Assembly (NCBI RefSeq): GCF_932526225.1
Contig: NC_064036.1
Location: forward strand, 6,641,519-6,705,518
Reading direction: 5' to 3'
DNA: 64,000 nucleotides
DNA from: Nematostella vectensis
Lineage: Eukaryota > Cnidaria > Anthozoa > Actiniaria > Edwardsiidae
Numbering within the stretch: the first letter of the stretch is position 1; the number at the start of each line of letters is the position of its first letter. Positions 43,891-57,200 of this stretch are shown piece after piece. Position numbers and translations under genes: made by a program. The notes under the pieces were generated by a model. That model did no database searches. It was not told the DNA's origin and saw only the letters and a list, made by a program, of their open reading frames with translations.

Positions 43891-46800
43891 TTATGTTTCT
43901 TTGTCTCTCAATGGACTTGGTGCAAGAGCATACCTGCAAAACAAACACAAATTTAACACACAAGATAACAGAGTTGGGTTATAATGAGCCCCCAATAAGT
44001 TTTTCTAAGGATGCAGGGTTAAGCATTTTTAGCTAGGGGGAGGGACACTTTGCAACAGAAACAAGTCAAATACGATGATTTTTTCCTTTCTTGTTTTTCA
44101 ATATGATAATTTTAAATTGTCAGCCTATCCACTTTTCAACATGCTCCATGGTCCCTGGATATGGGATAGAAATGACACGCTGGATGGATAAGCATGACTT
44201 CTATTGGGATATGGGGTTTGGGGGAAAAATTATCACGATGACAGGGTTTTTTGGCCCTTGTTATTGGAGATTTTTAATGCATGCACCATAGCAACCTTTG
44301 AAATTTTTGGGAAGCAAGTCGATAAGGGTGCAAGAAACTATGCGATAGACACAAACTTCAATAGCCAACCAGCAAGGCTAAGGGCACAAGAGTAAAATCC
44401 TCTATTTATAAAGCTTTTGCCAATCAAATAGTGAATCTGGTATGCTAATTGCTAAAAGCTTGTCAACATCTGTCTCACCCATGGTAGCATGTGTTGCACT
44501 GTTCAGTGGATATCCTATAGCACTTACATGTTTACTTTGTAGATGTCACTTGGCATATTTTTCTGGGTTTCCTGCTTTATCAAGTTCAAGTTGGCTTGTT
44601 TAAAAAGTTGAGTATACTGGCGGTGTGATCTATTGAGCAACAAATTAAGTCATTTGCTGAAAAAACTGAAAACATATAACTAGGCTCCATAATTAGGCAT
44701 AAAAATGGCAAAAACTAGTTTTACTAGAAAAAAGATGGATCAATTATAGTACTTTGCAGTGTTTGCAGTACAGTGAAATTGTGAAAATAAGTGCACACAA
44801 TCTTAAAATGAGATACAGTAGGTTAACAATCCAGTATCTTGCCTTGTAACACTGCTGTCCTCCGCATCAAACTCATAATCTTTTTTACTGACATTTTCTT
44901 TCACACAAACGACACCACCTTCCTTTAGGCCCTTTTTACAGCGGTTCAGAAACGAGACAAAGTCCTCTGAAAACAGGCAAAACAAAAGGGTAATTAGCCT
45001 TTAGACTTATAGCCAAATACTTTGTTGCGCGACCGCAAGAAATTCTAAATCCATTTCTTGTCTGGAAATAGCACGTAATCAATCATACCGCCTTTACCAA
45101 TCAATTCTCTAACTGTGTGCAGTCAAATTGCTTATGACGTCATCGATTGGTTTAGATGGCTGATTGACTAGGCACTATTCCCAAACAAGCAGTTCGAATT
45201 CGCCGAGGTTGCGCAACAACGAATTTGGCTATAAAGTGTGAGGTGGTTAAGAGATGCAATAGCTCAGTGGCATGGGCTCCTTCAGCCAGATGACTGAAGA
45301 CATGTGGATCATCATGCCAGATTTCCGCTTTCCCAAACACACTATAACATGTAAAAGAACCTGGCAAATAGTACCATCTTTAGTGGCAGTGCACCTCACA
45401 CACTAACTCATATTCATGGTTATAAGCTGTGTGGAGCAGTTTGTATCTCAACTGATAGACAGACAGTTGTATGCAGTGAAGAGCAGATCGATATCTCTAT
45501 AAAGGTACTTGCATGCAAAACCTTTTAAAATTCTTAAATGCATGGTGAATGTCCACAGTGCAGCAGCTATTACCACCAAGGTTCATTTAATGATTACTGA
45601 GGGTGGTGGAGAGCTGGTTGTGCCCTTTCACATGTTCTACTGACCATCAGTCAGATACAGCATGACCCATTGGCACCAGATCACATCGTATCGCCCAGCC
45701 TCAGGATCAAACTCCTGTGAAAGACAATATAGACAATATATTTAACACTCCCTGTATTTAACACCTGATAAAAATAATGCCACACCCTGGTACCTGCAAT
45801 CCAACTGGGTAGAAGTGACCAATTCTGCAACTTTTTTCTCCCTGCCAAACCAAACAAAGTAAATTTAAACCTAGGAAGCTGAATGGCAGAAGTGACATGT
45901 GTGTTAGGAAAACAGAATACATTTTACAGTCTGGATAGAAGATAATTATCCAATGGATAACAATTTCATTTAGAGGATGGTACATATTCTGGGCAAATGC
46001 CCCAAACATTTGACTGAAATTCTTCATTTTAAGCACAAGAAACCTAAATATGGATTTTAAAGTTGCCACATACTTTGAGACCCCAGCGCCGAGTCTACAT
46101 AGTATACAAGGCGAACAAAGTATGTGCAGGATATACAGACCAAATATTCCTTGGCTTTCTCTAAATAATCTGGATTTTGCTCCACCATGTCGACTGTCTC
46201 AAAAAGAGGTAGCAACACATGCTTGGTGACGCGGCCAATTCCTGCACCACAATCTGGCATAAAGAACATATGGAAAAGGTAATGTATGATTTAGGAATCA
46301 CTGAGAGCTGACATCTGGTGTAAAAAATATACAGTATGAGCTTTGTTGTTTATTTAGAAGTTTAGTTTGTATATTGTGTCTTTCACCTATTGTTTTGAAA
46401 CCTAATACTTTTGGTGCTTTCTTATTGGTTAGCAGGCTCAGTACTTTTTTACTAAAATGTCAGTATTCCCCAGCTGCATCATCATATTTGGAATAACATC
46501 TTCCTCTTCTTAAAGTGAGCTCCAGTAAGTTTTTCAATTCATGTACAATCACACAAAAAATCCATAACCTACTCGTAAGTCAGTACTTGTTGAATAATCA
46601 ACTGTAACAGCTGAATGGAGGGTTATCAAGTATTTACCTAAAGCAGTGTGAGCTTGGGGTCTCAGTTGAGATGTTTTCAATTCTCTTTTCTTTTGTGAAG
46701 GATTCTACATAGAAGACAACAAAAAAGTTGTAAGGTATAATACTTGATTTAACATCATGAAAGATAATAAAGGTTATACAGGCGGCATAACACTGTTGCC

Positions 46801-48389
46801 TTGATTCTTCCCAAGGCTTTCTTGAAGGTGGTGCCAACAATAAGTAAGACAAATATATAGCATACAGGTGAATTCACAAATTTCTAGCCCTCATACATTT
46901 CACCTAAAATTTTATTCCATCCTGCACTGGGGTAATTCTAGAATATTGAAAGCCCTGACCAGTTAGTTATCAATGGTATTATTCCATACATAAGCATATG
47001 CAGTAATTCTAGAAGGTAATTCTAGAATATTGAAAGCCCTGGCCAGTTAGTTATCAATGGTATTATTCCATACATAAGCATATGCAATAGACAGAAAATC
47101 TTATAGATAAGGATTGAGTTCAAAGTGTTTCAATTGGATCTACTCCATCATCTAAAATGTGTTTATGTTGGGCATTTGGAATTCGCGCCTTGCGCGTTCC
47201 CTAGAGGTTCACTCATGCCTATATATTTAGCTAATTACATTCGTCTTTCACTTGACCTTACCAGTTTGCATAACGCATCGTTTTTTCTGGGGTTGTTTTT
47301 CCCCATTCTTCTGCTAGTTGATACATGAACATGTTTGTATATTTTACATTACATCTATACTTGTAATATCGACTCTAATAAACTGGTACGCGTCACTCCT
47401 CACATCTTGTGTGTTGTTTATGTAGAATATACAATATAAACATTTTCTGTGCGAAGGATCGCAGAGACTAAACACAGAATTATTTTTTTGTGTCATTATA
47501 GGATTTGTCACACAAGTCTGAACCAGGTGACTTCTCTAAATATGGGTGGTACTATCAGGGTAATCACACTGCAGAGGGATGATTCATGGTTCTCCTAGCA
47601 CCAGCAGGTAATTTGGCATGTTATGAAAAAGGGTTTTGAGTCTGTTTTCTTTTCCTCTTTTTCGTTGAAAAATTCATGCATCCAGTGACTCTTACCAATA
47701 GTTCTTTAAGAAACTTTGTTGAGCCCCAAACGTCAGCAGGCGAAATTGCTGAAAATCCCCCAAGCATACCATCAACAGTGGCTGGAATTTCCTGGAAATT
47801 AGAAATAGTTCTTAATAAGAGTATCACTGAATCAGTAATTGCACCAGCCCCATGCCCGCAACCCCATACCCACATGCATATTATCATAGCCATAGCAGGC
47901 CTCGAATTATTAAAGGGGCACAATACAGAAACATTAAGAAAACAATGGGGGGAAGAGCCATACCCCTACTGGTCATTTCCTTATATTTTTTTAAATATGG
48001 GGGGGGGGGGATGGGGCACGTTCCCCCAGTGCTACGGCCCTGATTATTTATAAATGTCATGCCTACAGGCTACAGCCCGGAATCCGACTCTCTACAAATA
48101 TAACGTTTTACGGCAAAGCTACAACATCTAATAAATATTGCAGCCTAATTAAGTTAAAATGCAGTCGTTCGGGGAACTTCCGATCGTCATTTACCATTAG
48201 CCGATACACTGAGGTTTTTTTTTTAAATAAAGCTGTACTTATACTTGAGCTTAAGTAAGTTATTTGTAAGCTTAACTAGTGTATGGGCTTTTAGTTACAG
48301 ACCTTCCAATATTTTTGTGCTCCCCCGTACCATTGGTCTTTATTATCCATCGCGGCTACACCAACCACTTGCTGATCTGTGGACTCCAT
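43891..48389 (-). CDS. NTMT1: Protein N-terminal Xaa-Pro-Lys methyltransferase 1, 9 exons, 249 aa
   Basis: Exons: 48303-48389, 47696-47791, 46638-46704, 46141-46253, 45794-45841, 45645-45714, 44843-44966, 44528-44629, 43891-43933; the 750 nt join in frame. Diagnostic segments in order: [48 protein letters not shown] (SAM-binding motif I), DMVEQNPDYLEKAKEYL, GHFYPVGLQEFDPE, YDVIWCQWVMLYLTD, FLNRCKKGLKEGG, VKENV and DSSVTR, IYKVNMYAL. The enzyme methylates the alpha-amino group of proteins starting (M)-X-P-K after Met removal, using SAM. The insert NPSQKKRELKTSQLRPQAHT before motif I replaces the shorter linker of mammals. The intron after exon 7 starts with GC (AAG then GCAAGA), a GC-AG intron; donors of exons 1 and 4 read GTCTGT. 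The start at 48389 was chosen because a promoter motif lies 93 bp upstream; in-frame ATGs exist further 5'. Confidence 0.88.
46932..47092. repeat. Direct duplication of about 84 bp in NTMT1 intron 2
   Basis: TAATTCTAGAATATTGAAAG through CATACATAAGCATATGCA occurs twice in a row, with one C/G or A/G change per copy. It is a recent local duplication. Confidence 0.9.
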
Positions 48390-48481
48390 CTTTCCTAACA
48401 CTACAGCAGTTTCAGGAGGATTCTTCCAGGCGATGTAAAGATATCCCGTGCTTCCAGGTACGATAATCAAAAGACTGTGCA

Positions 48482-48494
48482 TTCCGCCATCTTG
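48482..48494 (-). promoter_or_regulatory. YY1-like motif CAAGATGGCGGAA upstream of NTMT1
   Basis: The same 13 bases as at 26829-26841, 93 bp before the chosen NTMT1 start codon and in its orientation. It supports translation starting at 48389 rather than at the more upstream in-frame ATGs, which lie at or beyond the motif. Confidence 0.5.
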
Positions 48495-48499
48495 ATTTT

Positions 48500-50228
48500 G
48501 GCGCCAGCAATAGGCATGAGCCGATGGTATTTGTAGACAGCGGCAGCTACCGTTGCGTTTCGGTAAGTACTTCATGTAACCATATTTTTTTTATAAGTTT
48601 TTATTTATTTATTTTTACATAAGAGAACTAAACTAATTTAAACTTAGTTTATTTCCCCCTCCCCACGGACACTTCTAGTAAATGAAGATAAATAGTGGTT
48701 ATTTACTGCACCTTTTCTCAAGTCCTGGCCTTTTGTTCTCGTGTTCGCGTGTCTGCTCGCCAACACGTGATTCGCGCGTAAAGGAGAAAGCCACGATATT
48801 ATTCGAACCATAATATTCTCCAGCGGTTAATCTACCTTAGCAGTAATCTCTGGAAAAAAAAAGCGACGAGATCGTGATTAGGACGTTCATATTATAACTT
48901 GACTTTCGGACGAATATTTTCCAAACCGGAGTGTATAATGCCTCACAACAATATAGAGACACATTCACTTTACAGGCCTATCTTATTATTTTCAATAGAC
49001 GACTTGCACAAGCAGATCACGTGACTTTTTGGATAGCAAACTCGCGCGCGTTCAGGCGCATTATAACAACAACAAAATATAACTTTTATTAGAGCTTACC
49101 GTTAATCCAGAAAGCTTATCTTTAGAAGGGGGTTTATTTTTATTTAAAAAAAAATATTTTTTAGTCGTTCTTTGGCGTGACGGCTCAGTCATTTTTGTGT
49201 TTATTTTTGCTTGAGTTGCCTTTCAGAAACTCACGTGATCAGTGATTATTGTCAGATAAATCAATGGTAGTCCTAGAATGGTGAATGAGGTATATAGTTA
49301 TGCGCTTTAAAATCATAATATCCGTTCACTAACCAAAGTAATTAATATGATCCACCAAAAACTGGCAGTCGACTCTTCCAAATCTTCGCCTTTAATAAGG
49401 CTTCTTCAGGGCACTTTAAGATACTTTAAATCCAGGGGCGGATACAGAGGGGGGGGGGGGTGATATCGACATAGTGGGAGAGGGGGGTATGTAGATTATG
49501 CTAGGCGAAGCATTCAATATTGAAATATAAAAAAAAATTAAAAAACAAAGATGGACATGCTTTACAAAAACATACCATCGTTTCTTTAGAACTATAAAAA
49601 AACTTTATTTAGACGCTAGAACAAAGAACACTAGAGTACCCAAACCTCACCTGTCATAAACCCTCAAATGGGGTCAAATGCCTTCATGGTATCTTAAAAA
49701 CTAAACTTGGCAAAAGCCAACAGCAGAACTAAGTGTCCACGCATGCGCCGACAAACCGCTGACCCCAGAACGTGGATCCGCAGCCTGTCCAGCAGTGGTG
49801 AACTTCCACAAATTTGATGACTACGTCCGGTGACACCAGAGCGTCGACTCACCAGTGGTAGGCTGTGCCGGGTTTTAAAGTGCCTTTCTTGAGGTAAAAC
49901 ATGTTGCTTTCATTGAACATCACTTGCTTGTATTCAGGCGATGAGAGCGATGCAGACGCAACTTTTACTTGACTTTTGCCTAGCAACAGTAATACGAAAT
50001 TAATATTTTATGGAAGGGGCCTACTCCAAATAGTGAATAGTGCTCAGATGTACAATTGTTTATATACTCCTTTTGACAAACTTGTGTCAACAACGAACCC
50101 CGAAGCCTCATGTGAATCGTAAAAAGCCCCCTCTTTTTTCGAAAATAGTCAAAACAGGACCCGGTGCTTCTAGATGGACAAGGATTGGCAAGCCTTAATT
50201 TGAAGCAACCTCGGGCACGAGAACAAGA
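48500..50228. other. Intergenic DNA between NTMT1 and the beta-helix pseudogene
   Basis: No gene is seen. At 49434-49490 the G-rich MITE signature CAGGGGCGGATACAGAGG appears. At 49360-49420 a GCCTTTAATAAGGCTTCTTC palindrome lies in AT-rich DNA. The NTMT1 5' region up to about 48.8 kb probably contains its promoter. Confidence 0.4.
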
Positions 50229-52142
50229 TCATAGAGGATGAAATCTTTTATATGGACTACACCTACCAAAGTCGACTCGATGTGTGTGCGCCCCTAGCGC
50301 GTTGAGCCACATCAGTGCGTCTCTATTCACTTTTACGGTCATACTACCATAAAGGGGGTTGGGGTGCAAGCTTTGTACTCCTGACAGCCTGGTACCTAGT
50401 ACCAGCTCCAGCGCTGCGTGTAACGGCCGCACTCCTGCCACCAATTCTGAGCCCGCACGAGGCCGGAAATCGAAATTCATAGCGTCGATCACCTGCTTGC
50501 GCACACTCCGATTAATGACGTTCCCTTCGAGGTTACCAGGAAGAGCCTGATAGATCTAATTATTGTGGATGCCTCCATTTGCTTCGTCTGCCGCGTTGAA
50601 GGTGATATTGGTGTGTTGATTGACAGCTATAGGATTCTGGCGCACATACCACAGGATACACAGCGTGCAATTCACTCCCTGGTGGTCACCAGTCTTTTCC
50701 AGGTACTTGTAAATGGCGCTAGGTTCCTGGTCGCTCCAATTTGCGTTTGCACATGCGAACCGTCGTTTTGAATCTTTCCCCAGCATTGATGGTGAAAATG
50801 GTTCATGTAGATGTGAGCATCTGGCTTACTCAGTCGAAGGCCCGCACTCGCTCCGTTAAACCTCACTGTGTCGCGGATAAACCTGTCCCCGTACCCCTCG
50901 GACACAAGAGTCCTAGTCCACCCATGGCAGATTTCACCATAGCGTCATTATACTCGAAAAAGTTGTTCTCTAGGGTTATATTAGCGCCACCATATTCCAG
51001 CGCTTCGCCGTCAGTGCCGTAAAAAACTACAATTGTACATTCGAAAGGAGTTTAGGGTTTTACCCACGCAAGCGTTGAGCTTTATCCACAACGGCGGGTC
51101 AGCGGAAAGGAGCATGCGCTGTAAGACGGGAACATGAATGAGATGGAGTTGAATTCAAGACTGTCGATGAATCCTGAGTGTGACGTAGAAGTCGCAATAA
51201 GTGTTGTTCCGAAAAACGTCATATTTGTGAACGTGACGTGTGTGCAGTCAGTGATATTAAACGCGTAGGTCTGAGTCTTCCCGTGAATCGTTTTCTCTTG
51301 AGGATTATTCCCGTCCGGGGTCCATACGTAAAGAGTCTTGGACGACATGTCGTAGAACCATTCCTCCGCCTGGTCAAGGAGCTCAAACTTATCCTCCAAA
51401 AAGAACTGATTGTATTTGGGTTTGAATTTGTGGTCGTCGAAAGTGTTGTTGTATGTGAAAGCCCTGCTGCGCTTGGTGAGTGGTGGAGAACTCGCGCCAC
51501 ATACGTGTTGAAGCTACCGATGTTGAGTATTGCCATGGCACCCGTCATGTTCAGTCCGCTACCCGCAAGATCGTGGTCTCCGTTTTCGATCATCTTATCT
51601 TTGGTGGAGTTTAAAGCCGATTTTCCCCAATGCAATTGGTTTTGTTAAACGCCGTGTGATCCGACCAATTGCCGGATTAGCTCGCTAGTGGCAATTAAGT
51701 TAGTAAGATTAAGTAAGTAAGATTAAAGGCCACCGGGCATTTGTTATCATTATCGTCCACGAAAAGCTATGCCAGATGTCTTGACCTATATGATCTTTAT
51801 AAATTTTCGTCTTTTCTACCTTCGTCCAATTCGCTTTTATCACGATTGTACCGTCAAAGATCGGTCGCTCTTGTCAAAGCCAGCGATAATTATGTGCTTG
51901 TTAACGGTTCCGTGCTTGCTGCGTATGCGGACATCTTCATGGTATCGTCCTTTGCGGATACGACACTCGTCCCCAAGTCCTTGAAGTGCGTCAACACAGG
52001 CCTGAATAGTGCTGAATGGCTGATTCAAATATTTACCACAGAACAAAGGACTACCATGGACGCCGTCGACGTAGTAGACCGTGCCCGTGACATGTAGCAA
52101 ATATGCGCACATTAAAAAACACATAGCCAGCCGCTGATGCAT
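50229..52142 (-). pseudogene. Secreted right-handed beta-helix (pectin-lyase fold) protein, frameshifted
   Basis: It begins MHQRLAMCFLMCAYLLHVTG, a signal peptide, then TVYYVDGVHGS and FSTIQACVDAL, the usual entry of secreted parallel beta-helix proteins. Homologous blocks continue in changing frames: RPIFDGTIVI (after a +/-1 shift near 51866), HIGQDIW, NARWP, SDHTAFNKTN, GDHDLAGSGLNMTGAMAILN, a shift, then FTYNNTFDDHKF, EEWFYDMSSKTLYVWTPDG, ITLENNFFEYND, HIYMNHFHHQCWGKIQNDGS, another shift, and NQHTNITFNAADEANGGIHN. At least five frameshifts or stops exist. A short insert of TTACTTAATC-type repeats sits in the NARWP region. The acceptor just before the ATG (a pyrimidine run, then ACAG) and a donor at 52756-52757 indicate an old 5' UTR intron. 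Substrate unknown. Confidence 0.75.
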
Positions 52143-52199
52143 TTCTGTAAAAAAAAAAACAGTGCGATTGTCAGATTATCCCAATAAGTCGGTTTCTAA

Positions 52200-54281
52200 A
52201 AGAGATATTATGTTTTAAATTTTGAACATCACAGACCAATCTCATAAGTACTCTGGCAGGCCCAATCTTCGTCATATATCTCATTAACAAGATTGTCCTA
52301 ACATGCAGGAGATATTTTTGCATATTGATTTCTGGAGGACTTATTAGATCTGCGGTTATTTGTTAGTTTGGTCAAAATGCCTTAATCTAACAAAAACACA
52401 AACAAGCGCACATCAGCGTTAACAGAGAATGGTTCGGGTTGGAACCCCCCCCCCCCCCCCCCCCACGAGTCAAAATGTCGACTCTTTTGCATATATTTAC
52501 TATCACCGACCCGTATTTAAATCCACAGGCAGCCCAAGGCTATTACTGTTAGTGGTACATAAAGGACTTTATTGAGAATTTAAATGCTAGCGAAGAACGC
52601 CTCCTATGAACCTATATCATTTTTATATAGTGTAACCGCCAAAGAAAACCAGCAATTCCTTACAATGCACTCACCGGTAGCGTGCACCTTTGAAATTCGG
52701 AAGATCACAAGGTAACAATAGTGACATTCCGTAATCGTAATTTTACACCGAGCTTACCTGGAAAAAACTTCTCGGCTTCCAAATCGAGAAATAACAACAG
52801 CACAAGTTCAGTTAAAACTTATACTTTTATTTTACACTGTTTTCTGGAACTCTGAAGTGATTTAAGCAATTTAGCAATTATCGATGACGCTTAAACGAGT
52901 ACTTAAAATGAACTTGGGCCGCCTGTGCTCATGGTTTACAGTAAACATATAGGATTGAAATAAGCCGTTCACTTTACTACGAAATAAAACCGTAAAACTC
53001 TCAAAAATATTCTGACCTGACAGTGGAGTCTTAAATGTGGCCTGGGGGAAGTTTCAAGTCATTTGGACCGGCATTCCAAGAGTTACGTTGTTCTGATTCC
53101 TCTTTTTTGTTGGTCACGGATGAGATAAGGTTCCCGTGACGTCCTGTGACAAGTGCCTCGGTTAGCCCCATATTCGTGGTCTTTATGGTGTTCGTATACT
53201 TTAGTGTGTGTGTGTGTGTGTAGGGGGTAGGAGGGGACTTCAAGAAACAGGGGAGGGGAAGCGCACGACAAAGTCTATGTTAACACTAAAAGAAAGTTTA
53301 ATTTGTTATTATTTCTACTTCTGATACAATAATCTAAAAACAGAGTGCTTGGGGTTGATACTTGAAGTATAATTTAAGTGATCTTCTCCATTCAAATCAC
53401 CAACTGTAAAACAAAAGCTTTTTAAATTTCGGTAATGGTTTGCTACCGAGTGTAGTCTCTAATATCTGTCATTGGGTTGCCTGTGTAGCAACATTATTGA
53501 GAAGCCTGGGAACCAGCCGAGGCATACCACAAAAATGCTGCTTGGTAAAGTTCCCATGGCAGAGCCCCTCTGATGTCATAATAATCATCACTAACATAAG
53601 CCAGACAATTACTATCACATAATGTCAAGAGCTATTAGGAAATTTTATGCTGAGTGACCTTATAACCTGCTTGTAGTGTAAAATGCATTAAACTGATTTA
53701 ATGAAAATGTTTTGCTTATATAAAGACCTTTTTACAAACCTTATCAAATTGACGGGCAAAGAATTTGACAGTGACGCTATGCTTATGAATACAAAGTTTT
53801 TTGTAGCCTATATCACATCAACATGAAAGAGCTAGTGCTACGAAATGCATTTCCCTCAACACATTTTTTTATATACAGAAATACAATCTACACTGTAACT
53901 ATTGATTGACGGGCTGTATGCTATGGGTTATCAGGTATTGTGGTCCACATATCTCACTAGTATTGGCATTGTAACATAATGAGGTATACTGCAAATGCTT
54001 GTTCTAGATCCCCTTTTTCCAAGAATATACCCTAGTGACATCATTTATAAAGGCATTCTTTTCAAAATTCCAGTTATCTATTCATTGACTAAATTATACT
54101 GTTCAATGGCAACCAAACTTATATAGGCAAGTTATGTCTCCAAGAGGATGTATGCCAATCATAAAGCTGCAATTAGAATCACACTACAAAAATAAATATG
54201 AAGTCATTGGTGCAGCTTTAGCATGCTGACGGGGTATTGGCATTAGGGTAGGCAGGGTGAAGGATGGAAATAGCAGGTCCT
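52200..54281. other. Non-coding DNA between the beta-helix pseudogene and Ras
   Basis: It contains the probable old 5' UTR exon end of the pseudogene (52758 upward), a run of 21 C near 52447-52464 and a short TG microsatellite at 53203-53221. The segment next to 54281 is presumably the Ras 3' UTR and flank. No exon is recognised. Confidence 0.4.
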
Positions 54282-57200
54282 TTATAAGATGATACATTTT
54301 TTCTTTGATTTCTTTGGTTTTGGAGGTCCACGCTTTTCTTTCTGAAAACAAAAACAAAATGGCTTCATTTAACTTGGATTTTTAATCCTATGAGTGTAGA
54401 CATTGACATGAATAAAGCATCAACACATTATGTTACACAAAAATGCAACAGTGACAGTTTATTAAACAAACAAAACACATAATTTAAACGAATGTTTAAA
54501 TTCTGCAACTGTAGAAATTCTAACAGAGTATGAGCAAACTTTAACTTTGAGGTAAATCTGGTTGAAATAAAAATCCTGGCTTCAAAATAGTTTGACATTG
54601 TGCTATCTTACGAACCAGTGATGCTGCCCAAATCCAGTTAACTAAAATCAAAAAGGCCTCTCAGCTTCTCTGCTTCTTAAGACTGGTATGCCTCAATCAC
54701 AAAACAAATGCTCCACACAAAGACCTTATCAAAGCTGCATCAAAATACTTTTATATCACATAGCAGTACTATACTTACGTCTTTTCTGATTTCTCTGACA
54801 AGTGTATAAAATGCGTCATCCACCCCCTGCCGAGTTTTTGCAGAGGTCTCTTGAAAAGGGATATTGTAGCTTTTTGCTAGTTCCTGGGCATCAGATGTGC
54901 TTACTGTTCGCTGTGGTAAGTCACATTTATTTCCTACCACTGGTGAGAAAAAGTGACCAAATAAGCAATCAAGTAGGCGTACAATCTTCAAGTGAGCGCC
55001 TAGGGACTACAGAACTGTCAAAAGTTCACTAAACTCTAACTCCTCTCACATCTGTAGACGTAAAATTTGAAATTTGTCATACTTCTACCATCTTTGTTAT
55101 TCAAGACATTTCAGCAATAACCATTGCAAAAAAACGTCTACAGCAGATACTTACAAACCATAGGGACTTCCTCGGCATCTTTTACTCGTTTAATCTAAGG
55201 AACAACAAGACAAGGAACAACTTGAGCCTTATCTTATCTTGCATTCAAACTAAAATTCCATTTTTGTGGATTGGGAAGGGTTAGGGTTGATTTGTAGTAC
55301 TAATAGTTGACAACATGCTATAATCAACACCTTACAGTAGCACAATGGGTAGTGTACATGCCTTCACGATGCATACAAAACATAGAAATGCATATTAAAA
55401 ATACATATACAAGTACACTTCAAGAACCTACCTGCTCCCTATATTGGTTAATATCTTCAAATGATTTACTATTATTTACAGCAAAAACACAGAGGAAGCC
55501 CTCCCCTGTGCGCATGTACTGATCTCGCATAGCACTGCAAGCAACAACAAAACATCAAATCATTAACACATATAATAATCCTAATGTAGTATAGGATTAT
55601 ATTGCTTATGAAGTGTGGACAGTACATGGTACCCCCTAATCATGGCAGCAATGCTTTCACAACATCAAGATGAAGCTCTGTTTTAGGAGGAACAATTCTT
55701 GCAATTTCATTGCACGAAAATCAACATTTTATTCAGCAAAATTTTAGAGGGCGTATGGAAAATTGGTGCAGAACCTGTTAAATGGGTGTTGTTGAGAAAA
55801 GTAAGCACTGAGGCTAACCTGTATTCTTCTTGTCCTGCTGTGTCCAATATATCCTGGAAAATAAACATGCAGTTAGATAACAGGAGACAGCCAATCTCAA
55901 AACAAATACATAATTACAATGGAATAGTATGTCTACAAAAAGCATCAACTGCAATTTTAATCTAGAACTTATGTTAGTTATCATCTCATAGAGAAACCTT
56001 TCACGATTATGTTTCAACTAAAAAAAGATAAATCACTTATCATCATGTGGACAATCCTTGATGACACTAAAATATAGTCACATCTCCCCCTGCCAGTCAA
56101 AAAGACTGACTCAATTTACAAATCTTTTTTGGTTCTACGTTATGTATAAAATTACTTATGTATGAAGTTAGGGCTGCAATGTCTGTTAAGAATGGCTGAA
56201 ATTTGTATTTAGGGATGTAAAGCAGGGAAGACATGTTAGCTATCTACTGTAAAGTCGTTACAAAAATGGAGGCCTAGCAGCAATGGTTGCATTGAGAAAC
56301 GAAGTGCACATTTTGATAGTAGAGGTAACACACTTTTTACTTTTGATAAAATAATATACACAGCAACATGTAATTTAAGATAGCAAATTATTTCAGAAAA
56401 CCGCACAGGTCCCTAGACACAGGTTAAGTAACACTTAAACAAGACTCACCAGCAAACATGTTTCACCGTCTATTACTACTTGCTTTCTATATGAATCCTC
56501 TGAAACACATAGTGAAAACCTTAGCTACTACAGTAGGACAGATATTTTATAAAGAAAAAAACATTGTAAATAGATCACATTATTATCATTAAATGGTCAT
56601 TTTCTATTCATTTTACTGTATTCTGATCAAGCAATTTTTATTTAAATATAAGACACGGTCTAACAAGGTTCTTATTGACAAAGCTGTATAGAAGGGAAAC
56701 TTGTATGCCTTTACAGGAATGATTTGCGAGTAAAAAGCCATGCCTACAAGGGATTTGGTATAATATATCATTGTAGGATCTAGCTAATCCTGTTATGTGA
56801 GTTCTACTGTAGTTTTAAGAGCTCATTGCTTGTCAATATTTTAAGAGTTTGGATAGAAACCGAGAACTAGTTGAGTTAGGTGTGGCTTAGACTTACCAAT
56901 AGTTGGATCATACTCATCCACAAAACTAAAATAAATAAAAATCATCAGTTAAAGTTCATAGCCATTTATGCGATGGCCTTTTCAAGTTTGAAAAGCCATA
57001 AGAGATGAGATTCTTAGAGATACAGATAAGAAATCTTGAATGATTTTCACATGGTTTATAGTATGCATACATAAGTATTGACAAGACAACCTAAAATAAC
57101 ACAATGCTGTCTTTCAATATTAGTAAATATATTTTTACAGACATTCTATGATAGGATGGGAGTTGAGCAATGAATGATATGAAAAAGAAAAACAACTTTA

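Noticed and set aside
45258-45290. TAGCTCAGTGG resembling a tRNA A box, possible SINE or tRNA
   Set aside because: No B box at the right distance downstream and no cloverleaf; it lies in an NTMT1 intron.
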